A stretch of 64,000 nt of DNA from Lotus japonicus (lineage: Eukaryota > Streptophyta > Magnoliopsida > Fabales > Fabaceae): assembly GCF_012489685.1 (NCBI RefSeq), contig NC_080046.1, forward strand, positions 27,968,223-28,032,222, given 5' to 3'. The position numbers and the translations under genes are program-made. Each line of letters opens with the position of its first letter. Position 1 is the stretch's first letter. The notes under the pieces were generated by a model. It saw only the letters and a program-made list of their open reading frames with translations, ran no database searches and was not told the origin of the DNA. Shown piece by piece: positions 1-10,821 of this stretch.

Positions 1-1173
1 GCTGAGATGATGGCCACTATGGCCCAAGCTGTGACGGCGCAAGCAAACGATAATGCCATGAGGCGTGCTGCTGAGGAGGCACGTGATCAGCATCAGCGCC
101 AGAGGGAAGTAACTCTGGACCAGAACAAAGGCCTGAATGACTTCAGGAGGCAAAACCCACCCAAGTTCTCTGGTGGTACTGATCCAGACAAAGCGGATCT
201 CTGGATCCAGGAAATCGAGAAGATTTTCGGCGTTCTGCAGACTGTAGAGGGTGCCAAGGTGGGCATGGCAACTTATCTTCTGCTGGGAGATGCTGAATAC
301 TGGTGGAAGGGCACCAGGGGGATCATGGAAGCTAACCATGAAGAGATCAACTGGAACTCTTTCCGGGACGCATTCTTGGAGAAATACTTTCCAACAAGTG
401 CTCGGGATGAGCGGGAGTCACAGTTTCTGACCCTCCGTCAGGGAGGTATGTCTGTACCGGAATTTGCTTCGAAGCTGGAATCCTTGGCGAAGCATTTCCA
501 ATTCTTTCATGACCACGTGAACGAGCGCTACATGTGCAAGCGTTTCGTTAATGGACTGAGGCCGGATATTGAGGACTCAGTGAGGCCACTGGGAATCATG
601 CGATTCCAATCATTGGTGGAGAAAGCCACTGAAGTGGAGCTGATGAAGAACCGGAGGTTGAACCGGGCTGGAGCTGGAGGGCCGATGAGGTCGGGCTCTC
701 AAAATTTTCAGAGCCGAGAGAAATTTCAGAGCAGGGGGCCATATCAGCGTCCTGCTGGAAGAGGATTTACTTCCGGATCTTACAGACCCATGACGGGTGC
801 TGCTGGAGGTTCCGGAGATCAGACCTTGAAGAATGAGACGACCTGTTTCAGATGTGGGGAGCCGGGGCACTATGCCAATGCTTGTCCCGACACGAGGCCT
901 AAATGCTACAATTGTAACAAAATGGGGCACACTGCCGATCAGTGCAGAGCACCCAAGACGGAGCCAACCGTGAACACTGCTCGTGGAAAGCGTCCTGCGG
1001 CTAAAGCAAGAGTTTACACCATGGACGGTGAGAGAGCTGAGGGGTTGGTCAGAGGAGAGCGCAAGAACGATGGTAACTTTCTAACCATTCTTTCTCATTC
1101 TAGTATAATATGTTCCATTTTTCTTGTAGAGTGTGCCAACACACCTATCTTACGTATATGGTTTACGCTTTGA
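1..1173 (+). CDS. gag: Gag polyprotein of element A, 5' end outside the window
   Basis: Capsid/nucleocapsid precursor of a Ty3/gypsy retrotransposon; Gag packages element RNA in cytoplasmic particles. The frame is open from base 1; the first Met is at 7, but the gag of B starts about ten residues further upstream, so the true start is probably outside. The central retrotransposon gag domain (around residues 65-220, with the WIQEIEKIF and YLLLGDAEYWW stretches) is followed by a basic Gly/Arg-rich linker and two CCHC zinc knuckles, near residue 280 (CFRCGEPGHYANAC) and residue 300 (CYNCNKMGHTADQC). It ends shortly after the point where the protease would begin: the active-site DSG seen in C is absent. 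In C the same frame continues into pol, so this is a gag-only product. Intactness beside a ruined pol suggests a non-autonomous element mobilised in trans. Confidence 0.85.
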   Translation, partial: AEMMATMAQAVTAQANDNAMRRAAEEARDQHQRQREVTLDQNKGLNDFRRQNPPKFSGGTDPDKADLWIQEIEKIFGVLQTVEGAKVGMATYLLLGDAEYWWKGTRGIMEANHEEINWNSFRDAFLEKYFPTSARDERESQFLTLRQGGMSVPEFASKLESLAKHFQFFHDHVNERYMCKRFVNGLRPDIEDSVRPLGIMRFQSLVEKATEVELMKNRRLNRAGAGGPMRSGSQNFQSREKFQSRGPYQRPAGRGFTSGSYRPMTGAAGGSGDQTLKNETTCFRCGEPGHYANACPDTRPKCYNCNKMGHTADQCRAPKTEPTVNTARGKRPAAKARVYTMDGERAEGLVRGERKNDGNFLTILSHSSIICSIFLVECANTPILRIWFTL

Positions 1174-1484
1174 CCTTATAGTTACTACGCCTATTATGAC
1201 TTTACTTCACTGTTACTCGTATTTTAGCTATAGAAGTTATACGAGGTTTAGAATGACACGCTAAGCCTAGAAAGTAGTCTTCTACCGATGCGTTTAAAAG
1301 GAAGCTAGAAGCTGAAGAATGAATTTCATAGAGATTCATTATGATAGTATACGTATGATGTCGAGGGTGTGTAGTTCCGTAGCGACATCATTGAAGATTT
1401 AACGTCAGGGTATTTGCGACCACTGGATGATAGGAACTCATTGACTGTTCCAGTGGGCTTTTTCTAGATTTTCACCTTCGATGT
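1174..1484 (+). pseudogene. Decayed protease region of element A
   Basis: This noncoding stretch still aligns with C's protease segment (compare the TTGACCTTATAGTTACTACG run with C near 15622) but has multiple stops and indels. The same decayed sequence, not merely the same gene region, appears in reverse near 7500-7841 in B. The decay therefore predates the split of A and B and is a property of the subfamily. Confidence 0.7.
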
Positions 1485-1870
1485 TGTAACACCCCGATTT
1501 CCAGGTGTCACTTTAATAACCAAAAATAAACTTTACGCGGAAAACAGGTAATTTTTTTTTTGATTGTTTCCTTTTAATAAAAGCAATAAAGAAATAAAAA
1601 CAAAGCCCAACAACTAAACTAACCGATAAACAACATATACAAAGGTACAGCCTCTGCTGCACTATCCCGTCACGCGCACACGCAGTGACTCCAAGGTAAC
1701 ATGCTCGTAGGCGAATATATACAAACCAAAACTGTACGCAAAAGCATCAAATATACCACTATCCAAGAGAAAGTCGGCCTCAAAATGGCCTCAACCCAAG
1801 ACCCCTATAGTCCGACAGACTCTCTGTGATCCTCAGCAAGAAAACCACACAAAAGCCATATATCGGGAAC

Positions 1871-2110
1871 CTACCCGGTCCCAAAAGTAAGACGAATCAG
1901 AGCTATGACAGTGACAACCAACTCAAAAGACTCTAACCACCCATATCCCACACTACTATCATCGACTCTCCCTCGATCAGCCATGAAGTCCGGGTCCTCG
2001 TCGAAAGCTTCAGTAATAGACATTTCGCTCCGGGTCTTTCCCGCACAACGAATCATCACGAACCGGCTGACAGACGCCTGGCAGCAGGCCGACCGCCCAA
2101 ACACAAACAT
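1871..2110 (-). pseudogene. Collapsed remnant of the LTR-encoded ORF in the B 3' LTR
   Basis: The 79-codon frame starts MFVFGRSACCQ exactly like the region just before the intact LTR ORF of element C (21714-21746), then has Ala-Ser-Val instead of the conserved Met and keeps only traces of the PSGGIRYE block. About 550 bp present in C between the CAG site and the downstream GGGACAGGGTAGG landmark are missing. The HRATY, GVLRR and VHCGPG blocks and the acidic tail are gone. I regard it as non-functional. Confidence 0.6.
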
Positions 2111-2532
2111 ACAAACAAAGCCAAGGTGCTAGGGTCAACTTACAGAATACAATAGATATACAATCAACATGCGATAGAGGGGGGTATGTTTATATGTTGT
2201 ATATATACATATAAGTTCTGCATTGTATCAAATCTCTAATACAATTCAATCATCAATACCTCAACAAATATAGTTAGAGTGCATGATATGTCAATGCAAC
2301 GTCAATTAAGAGGGTTCCGGAGGAAATAGGCTGGGCACGATCGAGTCGGTCCTAACACTGGCATTGTGTCGACCATAACCCTCGGGTGTCACTTACAACC
2401 TTGAAATAGTCGGATCAGTCCTAACCCTGCGGGTCGAATTTTCCCTCCGCTATGCCTGACATCAACAGGTCGATCCTAACCACACAGTCGATCATATCCC
2501 CCATCGAATGGCCGAGTTTCCCGAAGGCATGC

Positions 2533-3050
2533 TGTACCCGAAGGTATATACTGTACCCGAAGGTATATAGATATACTGTACCCGAAGGTATATACTGTAC
2601 CCGAAGGTATATAGATATACTGTACCCGAAGGTATATACTGTACCCGAAGGTATATAGATATATTGTACCCGAAGGTATATACTGTACCCGAAGGTATAT
2701 AGATATACTGTACCCGAAGGTATATACTGTACCCGAAGGTATATAGATATACTGTACCCGAAGGTATATACTGTACCCGAAGGTATATAGATATACTGTA
2801 CCCGACGGTATATACTGTACCCGAAGGTATATAGATATACTGTACCCGACGGTATATACTGTACCCGAAGGTATATAGATATACTGTACCCGAAGGTATA
2901 TACTGTACCCGAAGGTATATAGATATACTGTACCCGACGATATATACTGTACCCGAAGGTATATAGATATACTGTACCCGACGGTATATACTGTACCCGA
3001 AGGTATATAGATATACTGTACCCGACGGTATATACTGTACCCGAAGGTAT
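2533..3050 (-). repeat. 44-bp minisatellite in the B 3' LTR (about 12 copies)
   Basis: Each 44-bp unit is CTGTACCCGAAGGTATATA (19 bp) followed by the same sequence with a GATATA extension (25 bp). The array is almost perfectly regular. An A-to-C variant (CCCGACGG) recurs in the first half-unit of copies toward the right end. Long open frames on the minus strand through this array are a by-product of its lack of stop codons. Confidence 0.95.
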
Positions 3051-5474
3051 ATGTCGATTCGGCGACAAAAGACAATTAATTATGAAAGGAGTGCGATCAC
3101 CCTTGATGACTTCTTGAGTCATCTGACTCATCAAATCTCGATGGTCAAAAACTGCTCCGACCCAAACTCAAAACAACCCAAGAGTTAGTGTCGGTCAATA
3201 CAACACAACTCCACCAACAAGAATACACGAGGGTCTAGTGTCGGTCAATACAACACAGCCAAAACAAAACCCAGAGTCTGTGCCGGTCAATACAACACGA
3301 CTCGAACAACACTACCAGGAGTACTAGAGTACTCGGTGACTTTCAATCATCACCATAGCCCACCTTGATGGCTTTCCCAATTCCAAACTCTCCAAACCCA
3401 CAACATAAGTCGACTTTTCCCCGCCTTTCATAAATATTTTTCCCCTTCAGTTCTCCTATGCTTAAACGTTAATAAAAATGATTTCAATTCAAATTAGTCA
3501 AATTATGAGTTTATTTCTCAAAGTCTAAGTTTCCCAAGTCTTTATTTTTCGAAAGCTCTATCATTCTAAGTTTCCAAAAAATCAACCACCCAAAATACAT
3601 TTCCCGGGGAAAGTCTAGGAATTCCAACGAATCCCAACAAATGGCTAAGTCTCAAACCCCACATTCGGACTTGCCTAGGGTTGTTCATCCAACCCGAAAT
3701 GTCAAAGATCACCAGATCAATGAACCTCCACTCCGAAGTTGCGTCGAACGCTCAATTCAACACATCATCAATATCATAAGTTATGAAAACAATCATAACA
3801 ATAAATCATCATCATAAACAACATCAGATAAAGCATAAGTCGAATTTATCGACGCCTATCATGCAATCATAGCTAAATATAGCAAGTTGCCCTAACCTCG
3901 AGCTGTTCCAGCTTCGCAAACAAAGTTCTCCTCAAACAATTGCTCTGAGTATTCCAAAGTTCCTTCAACTGAACCTCGGAGGAAAACAAAGCAGAAACCA
4001 AACAAAATCGATTAGTTCGATCGCAAAACAATACATAAACGATAGACAAAGCATTAAAGCTTCAGAATACGACAATCGGGTACGAAAGGACAAGTTTTCG
4101 AAAACGAAAAACTCCCCCCTAAAGGTAATAACCCACGGCCTCAAAGGAAAAAGGGCTTCGACTCCTTTTCTTCGATCAAATCAATTCACAAGGTAGTTTT
4201 AGGGTAAAACTAAGGCAAAGAAACTGTCAGAACAATTTTCGGACAATCGGGCCGAAATACGACTATCCAGGGGCATTTTGGTCCAAAATAAAGGCTCAAA
4301 ACTTCAAAGTTATCAGTTCTGAAAACAAATTTGACAGCAATGATCCTCATGACATCCGTGACAACAAATCCTAAAGGCACGAAGTCAGATTAAGTCTTTT
4401 CGACAATAAAGTTTCGAAATGTGAGACAAAAAGGGTTTTGAAACAGTTTTTCAGATCCTGGACAACTGGATCACAATCAGCGTTTACTGACAGAGGTTTT
4501 AGACTCAGGGGAACGTAAGGAACATAACCCAACCAAGAAATCGAAGAAATCAGACCATTTTAGAAAAAGCTCAAAACTGTGAGCACAGAAACGACTTCAG
4601 AAACGCAACAGAAACAACAATCAGAGGTAGGTATCGTGTTAGTTACCTCGATACCTAGAAGTAGGGACGAACTGCACGAAGATTGGTCAAGTTTTCGCGA
4701 AAATCTCCTCCCCCCTTGCTCTCCACGAAATTCAGCCACAAAAGGAAGAAAATGAAGGAATTTTTGCTTTTTGAGCTATTTATAGGCAGGCGAAATCGCG
4801 GGAAAATGAAAATTTCGCGATTCCGATTTTTGCAGCACGATCACCGTGGAATTCTAAGAGAGATTCTGGCGTCAGAATTCCAGAACTCAAAACAAATATC
4901 TAAGATTTGGGAAAAACGATATCCAAAACGCCAAAAGCGGTGTAAGTTAGTCTGTCCCGAAAAACTACTTTTTGCTGTGATGCTCAGACGACAAAACTTC
5001 CAACAGAAGAAAGATTGGAAATGTCGAAACAATCTGGCCACGCGAACGGAATCTTCGTTAGATGTCCCGAATAGAAAAAGTCTTCATCCTTCGCTCAAAA
5101 CTAAGGTTTCGAAGCAAGGAAATTAGCGTCGGCGGACATCCGAAAAGTTAAACCTATCGTGCGTACAGTCCAGAGTTCCGAAATGAAACGCTGGTCGATG
5201 GAAAAATAAAGAGAAACTTTAAATTTTCCAAGAGTTCGAAATCTCACTTAAAACGTTGCTTTAAGAGCGAAATAGCCTATTCTGGACATGCTCGCCATAA
5301 GGCAGGTGTGCAGACGACTCGCACTAGCTCCGAAAGAAACAACGCCACATTCCTCGAGCAATTCCTGAACTTTCTTCTTCATTAATCTTTCTCAAATATC
5401 AAACTCCTGTCACGCTTACACTGATTCCACGCGTGAGTCGGAAATTAACTTGTTCCGAAAATCCGGGTCTTACA

Positions 5475-7841
5475 ATACTCCCCTCCAAAAAGAAAGTTTC
5501 GTCCTCGAAACTCAGAGTTCTGAGAAAAGTCCGGAATACAGTTCCTTGATCTGGTCTTCCAATTCCCCTGTAGCATTGCCCGTGTCATTGTTCCTCATAA
5601 CCTTTACTTAAGCAAGTTGTTTTCCCCTTAACTGTTTCACTCTTCTATCCCCACTGCTAACTGTCGGTGTCTCAAAAGACAAACCATCATTCAACTTCAT
5701 GTCGTCTGGCTCGATCACTTGCGTCGGATCTCTTCTTGAAATGATACCGGTTGGCATTCCGTGAAGTCGCACAATCTTAGCCACTTACTTCTTTACTTTC
5801 GGTCGTCCGAAATTTTTCTTAAACTCAGTGCCTCTCTGTCATCTCAAAATAGATACCCAGCTTGTCCTCGTGATCTTCATCTACAGTCCAAAACTCCACT
5901 TGTCCGTTCGATAACTCCTAGATGAAATCTTGCGTTGGAATCTAATAGTCCATTAAAACACCTCCAACTTCGTAACTATCTTTACACACACCAAGTAATC
6001 AAACTTCTACTTAGTCACTATTCGAATTAAAACTCGACTTATGTCCTTATTCCTTGTCCTTCACTAATCTTATCCCCCTTCAACATCAATTTATCAACAA
6101 CTTATAAGATAATCCTCCTCTTAATATCTAACAATCCGTTTTTACCGTCTTCTTCCTCGAAACTTCCCTCACTCAAACCTATTTACACTCACTGAAATCC
6201 CTAACCCTTCGCACAAATCGAGACTTATCCTCTAGAAGATTACATCATAACTATACCTCAAGGGACTTAACTAGCCATTGACTCTTAAACTCTACGAAAC
6301 TCGTCAAAATATAACAACCTCAGATATTCGTCTTAATACTAACACCTTCCTTTTTGTGACTCAATCACCATCTCGTCAATCAACTTCTTAATTTCTCAAT
6401 CAAATTCTGACAAACTTCAAGTCCTACACACCTTAGACAGACATTCATAGATTTAAAACCTAAACCTTCACCAAGTTTGGTCCTCTAATGACCTTTAATC
6501 CTTCAATACTTCTTAAATGAATATCAGTTTCTTAAAAACTATAACTCCTTCACTTACCCAAACGACCTGACCAGTGTCGTCATGCTTTCACATCCACAAC
6601 TTATTATGCTAACATCATTCAAATCATATCACATGGCTCATTATGTCCGCAACCTTATAATCAACATCAATCGATCATCGACCTTAACACTCCACACAAC
6701 CCAGAATTCCTTTACTTCAAGATCACTCTTATATTATACCTCAATGGTCTTAACCCGAAGCTCACCTTCAGGTCTTCAATCTTCTAAGATTCAACTCCTA
6801 TTGTCACACCTACAACCATAAGATCTCCTATTCGTACGCGATTCTCGACTCTCAAGATTCAACCTTAACCCTAAGATTTCAATCCAACTTAGTAAATCTC
6901 ACTTAGTAATCTTAGCATATTTCTTTGGAATCCATATCAACAACCTCAAGTATTCAACTTATGCTAAAACTTTCTTTCTCCAACTTAATCATTAATTCAA
7001 CACTTTTCAAGCGAAAATTCATCTCTTAAGACTATAATGTCTCCACATATTAATCCAACGCTTAGCAAAACTTATTCCCCGAACTCGACTATAACAATCT
7101 AGTTCAGAGTTAATTCTTCTCAATCTCGCTACCATCAAGCTATCATCTAAAACCTGATTACATTCAACTTATTTAGTCTCTAACAATTCCACTCAGTAAT
7201 CACATAACCTATGACTTCATAACTTCCGAGAAACTACTTAATACTTTTCCGGCATTAAACCTCTTGACTTAGTCTACCTCTACTTGGAGTAATCACACGA
7301 ACTAACCAATCAATGTACATACGACACTCATCGAATTCCAAAGATTTAAATCTTAATCTTTCACAATCAAGTGCTTAACACGAACTTTCCTCCCAAATCC
7401 GACTAATCCTCAATCAATTCAAATTCATCTTACACATCTTTCTATCAAAGTCCATAACCAGCTGTGATTCCGAATATCACCCCCTCAATATTAGGTTGAT
7501 CAGGCCTAATACATCGAAGGTGGAAATTTAGAAAAACCCACTGGAACAGTCAATGAGTTCCTATCATTCAGTAGTCACAATTATCCCAACATCCAATCCT
7601 TAACGGTCCCGCTACGGAACTACGCACCCTCAACATAACACGTATACTACCCATAAGGAATCTCTCTAAGATTCGTTCTCCAGCTACTAGCTTCCTTATA
7701 ATCGCATTGGTGGAAGACTACTTTCTAGACTTAGTATGTTATTCTAAACCTCGTGTAACTTCTATAGTTAAAACACGAGTAGCAGTCAAATAAATTCTTA
7801 ATAGGTGTAATAACTGTAAGGTCAAAGCTCAAACAGTATAA
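5475..7841 (-). pseudogene. Decayed pol region of element B with 3' polypurine tract
   Basis: About 2.4 kb replaces roughly 3.3 kb of pol in C. The minus-strand end (5475-5660) is still recognisable as the C-terminal chromodomain region: it reads [12 protein letters not shown], then a stop, then residues matching C's [21 protein letters not shown]. Further in, the sequence is AT-rich with frequent stops and no usable frame. The polypurine tract lies against the LTR (plus-strand ATACTCCCCTCC at 5475-5486). No reverse transcriptase or integrase motif survives, so B cannot replicate on its own. Confidence 0.8.
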
Positions 7842-9014
7842 CTAAGTTAGGCGTGTTGCACACGCTACGAGAGTAATGAAGCGTATTATACTGGAATGCG
7901 AAAGAATGGGTAGAAGGTTACCATCGTTCTTACGCTCTCCTCCTGTTAACCCATCAGCTCCCTCACCGTCCATGATATAAACCCTTCCTCTAGCAGCAGG
8001 GCGCTTTACCCTTGCAGTGTTAACGGATGGCTCCCTCTTGGGCGCCTTACAGTCCACGGCTAGATGCCCCACTCGGTTGCAATTAAAGCATCTTGGTCCA
8101 GTCGCTGAACACTTGTCAGCAAAATGTCCAGTCTTCCCACACCTGAAACATGTCACACCCTTGTTGTCGGTTTGATTCCCTGCACCTCCAGTAGCAATGG
8201 TCATCGGTTTGTACTGTCCCGGGGTAAAACCTTCCCCTATAGGACGCTGATAAGGCTTCTTCATCTGAAACTTTCCTTTTCCTTGATAGCTCCGGGAACT
8301 TGACCTCATTGGTCCCCTAGTTCCAGCCCGATCCATCCTCCTATTCTTCATCAGTTCCACCTCGGTGGCCTTCTCAACCAAAGCTTGAAACCTCATAATC
8401 CCCAACGGTCTCACTGAGTCCTCAATGTCAGCTCTCAGTCCCCTCACAAAGCGCTTGCAGATATAGGGTTCATCAACCTGATCACGGAAAAACCGGAAGT
8501 GCTTGGCCAAAGATTCCAACTTAGCAGCATATTCCGGAATAGTCATGCTCCCTTGACGAAGAGTCAGAAACTGCGACTCACGCTCGTCACGAGCACTATC
8601 AGGAAAATACTTCTCCAGAAAAGCAGCACGAAAAGAATTCCAGTTCACCTCAACATGGTTTGCCTCCATCATCCCTCTGGTGCCCCTCCACCAGTACTCA
8701 GCATCGCCCAGTAGTAGATAAGTTGCCAGGCCCACCTTAGCCCCTTCACTAGTCTGTAGTACTTCGAAAATCTTCTCTATCTCTTGGATCCAGAGATTCG
8801 CCTCGTCCGGGTCAGTCCCGCCCGTGAACTTGGGTGGATTCTGTCTTATGAAATTATTCAATCCCCTGTTCTGGTCCAGAGATGCTTCCCTCTGACGCAG
8901 GTGTAGCTCGCGTGCGTCCTCAGCAGCACGCCTCTGTGCATTGTCATTCGTTTGTACAGTCATCGCTTGGACCAAAGTGGCCACCATCTCAGCAAGTTGG
9001 TTCGCGTTCACCAT
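7842..9014 (-). CDS. gag: Gag polyprotein of element B, intact (390 aa)
   Basis: Complete Gag of a Tekay-type gypsy element, starting at the ATG at 9014, about 210 bp downstream of the LTR edge. The gag domain spans roughly residues 70-230, with WIQEIEKIF, YLLLGDAEYWW and the [10 protein letters not shown] block shared with C. A basic Gly-rich linker precedes two CCHC zinc knuckles, CFRCGKTGHFADKC and CFNCNRVGHLAVDC (about residues 285-320), which would bind the element RNA. The frame stops just after, where C continues into protease. Compared with A it has many amino-acid differences yet no stop, so the gag frame has stayed open in two separate copies whose pol regions are dead. Gag made here might serve the element itself, with enzymes supplied by a relative such as C. 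Confidence 0.9.
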   Translation of the reverse strand: MVNANQLAEMVATLVQAMTVQTNDNAQRRAAEDARELHLRQREASLDQNRGLNNFIRQNPPKFTGGTDPDEANLWIQEIEKIFEVLQTSEGAKVGLATYLLLGDAEYWWRGTRGMMEANHVEVNWNSFRAAFLEKYFPDSARDERESQFLTLRQGSMTIPEYAAKLESLAKHFRFFRDQVDEPYICKRFVRGLRADIEDSVRPLGIMRFQALVEKATEVELMKNRRMDRAGTRGPMRSSSRSYQGKGKFQMKKPYQRPIGEGFTPGQYKPMTIATGGAGNQTDNKGVTCFRCGKTGHFADKCSATGPRCFNCNRVGHLAVDCKAPKREPSVNTARVKRPAARGRVYIMDGEGADGLTGGERKNDGNLLPILSHSSIIRFITLVACATRLT

Positions 9015-9225
9015 GTTCTGTATTCGTTTAGCAAACAGTCAGTACCAATCATAAGATAGTATTATGCATAGCTATACAATATGATTAGGTAGCAACTTCA
9101 ATCAATTAAAGCGAAGATCGCTTGGCAGACAATCAATTTTTACTCTTTGCAGAGTCACACGACCTAGCACAGAAGACCTATTCCCCAAAGACTCTCGAAA
9201 GACTCGACAAGCTCTGATACCACAA
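9015..9225 (-). promoter_or_regulatory. Leader and primer-binding site of element B
   Basis: Plus-strand GCTCTGATACCA at 9211-9222 is the reverse complement of TGGTATCAGAGC, the usual site for priming by initiator tRNA-Met. It sits three bases from the LTR edge. The remaining bases up to the gag ATG are untranslated leader. Confidence 0.85.
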
Positions 9226-9610
9226 TGTAACACCCCGATTTCCAGGTGTCACTTTAATAACCAAAAATAAACTTTACGCGGAAAACAGGTAATTTTTTTT
9301 TTGATTGTTTCCTTTTAATAAAAGCAATAAAGAAATAAAAACAAAGCCCAACAACTAAACTAACCGATAAACAACATATACAAAGGTACAGCCTCTGCTG
9401 CACTATCCCGTCACGCGCACACGCAGTGACTCCAAGGTAACATGCTCGTAGGCGAATATATACAAACCAAAACTGTACGCAAAAGCATCAAATATACCAC
9501 TATCCAAGAGAAAGTCGGCCTCAAAATGGCCTCAACCCAAGACCCCTATAGTCCGACAGACTCTCTGTGATCCTCAGCAAGAAACCACACAAAAGCCATA
9601 TATCGGGAAC

Positions 9611-9850
9611 CTACCCGGTCCCAAAAGTAAGACGAATCAGAGCTATGACAGTGACAACCAACTCAAAAGACTCTAACCACCCATATCCCACACTACTATC
9701 ATCGACTCTCCCTCGATCAGCCATGAAGTCCGGGTCCTCGTCGAAAGCTTCAGTAATAGACATTTCGCTCCGGGTCTTTCCCGCACAACGAATCATCACG
9801 AACCGGCTGACAGACGCCTGGCAGCAGGCCGACCGCCCAAACACAAACAT
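9611..9850 (-). pseudogene. Collapsed remnant of the LTR-encoded ORF in the B 5' LTR
   Basis: Same 79-codon residue as in the partner LTR at 1871-2110; the conserved start Met and most conserved blocks are missing. Being identical in both LTRs, the collapse predates the insertion of B. Confidence 0.6.
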
Positions 9851-10265
9851 ACAAACAAAGCCAAGGTGCTAGGGTCAACTTACAGAATACAATAGATATA
9901 CAATCAACATGCGATAGAGGGGGGTATGTTTATATGTTGTATATATACATATAAGTTCTGCATTGTATCAAATCTCTAATACAATTCAATCATCAATACC
10001 TCAACAAATATAGTTAGAGTGCATGATATGTCAATGCAACGTCAATTAAGAGGGTTCCGGAGGAAATAGGCTGGGCACGATCGAGTCGGTCCTAACACTG
10101 GCATTGTGTCGACCATAACCCTCGGGTGTCACTTACAACCTTGAAATAGTCGGATCAGTCCTAACCCTGCGGGTCGACTTTTCCCTCCGCTATGCCTGAC
10201 ATCAACAGGTCGATCCTAACCACACAGTCGATCATATCCCCCATCGAATGGCCGAGTTACCCGAA

Positions 10266-10821
10266 GGCATGCTGTACCCGAAGGTATATACTGTACCGAA
10301 GGTATATAGATATACTGTACCCGAAGGTATATACTGTACCCGAAGTATATACTGTACCCGAAGGTATATAGATATACTGTACCCGAAGGTATATACTGTA
10401 CCCGAAGGTATATAGATATACTGTACCCGAAGGTATATACTGTACCCGAAGGTATATAGATATACTGTACCCGAAGGTATATACTGTACCCGAAGGTATA
10501 TAGATATACTGTACCCGAAGGTATATACTGTACCCGAAGGTATATAGATATACTGTACCCGACGGTATATACTGTACCCGAAGGTATATAGATATATGTA
10601 CCCGAATATATACTGTACCCGAAGGTATATAGATATACTGTACCCGAAGGTATATACTGTACCCGAAGGTATATAGATATACTGTACCGAGTATATACTG
10701 TACCCGAAGGTATATAGATATACTGTACCCGAGGTATATACTGTACCCGAAGGTATATAGATATACTGTACCCGAAGGTATATACTGTACCCGAAGGTAT
10801 ATACTGTACCCGAAGGTATAT
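10266..10821 (-). repeat. Irregular 44-bp minisatellite in the B 5' LTR
   Basis: Same 19+25-bp unit as at 2533-3050 but with many small indels inside units (for example CTGTACCGAAGG, CCCGAAGTATATA, TGTACCGAGTATATA) and a different copy number. The partner array is almost perfect, so the irregularity is either fast array evolution or consensus error in this copy. Confidence 0.9.

Larger units (their letters stand above)
1..1484 (+). mobile_element. Element A: 5'-truncated Ty3/gypsy (Tekay-like) gag-only element
   Basis: The window opens inside the gag of this element. The intact gag frame is followed by about 300 bp that still aligns with the protease region of element C (near 15600-15800) but is full of stops. 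Element B abuts it at 1485. The last bases of A match an internal stretch of B (reverse complement near 7490-7510) that continues past this point, so A is broken here rather than ended. Its LTRs are not in the window. Confidence 0.8.
1485..5474 (-). repeat. 3' LTR of element B (type 1 gypsy LTR, 3990 bp)
   Basis: The LTR begins, on the minus strand, TGTAAGACCCGG at 5474 and ends GGTGTTACA at 1485. It pairs with 9226-13243. It holds a TATA motif (minus-strand TATAAATA at 4784-4777), a potential splice donor about 130 bp downstream (GAG|GTAACT), three copies of a 19-bp repeat (3188-3298), a 44-bp minisatellite (2533-3050) and the collapsed remnant of the LTR ORF (1871-2110). Promoter placement leaves most of the LTR in the transcribed R/U5 part. 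Confidence 0.92.

Noticed and set aside
1905..2132. Plus-strand ORF identical at 9567-9872
   Set aside because: It is antisense to the collapsed LTR ORF and identical only because both LTRs are; absent from C.
2533..3050. CRISPR-like array
   Set aside because: Direct repeats have no variable spacers; it is a plain minisatellite in a plant LTR.
2421..3134. Long minus-strand open frames with a Tyr/Ser/Gly/Ile repeat protein (also at 10232-10903)
   Set aside because: They run through the 44-bp minisatellite, are open in at least two frames simply because the unit lacks stops, and change completely between the two LTRs.
4683..5126. Basic ORF present in the LTRs of B and, in reverse, C (19275-19544)
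   Set aside because: Lies across the LTR TATA region, frame length varies between copies through small indels, and no protein-level conservation beyond DNA identity.
5475..7841. Host gene hidden in the AT-rich interior of B
   Set aside because: No frame beyond about 80 codons, and its end aligns with the pol chromodomain of C, so it is decayed pol.
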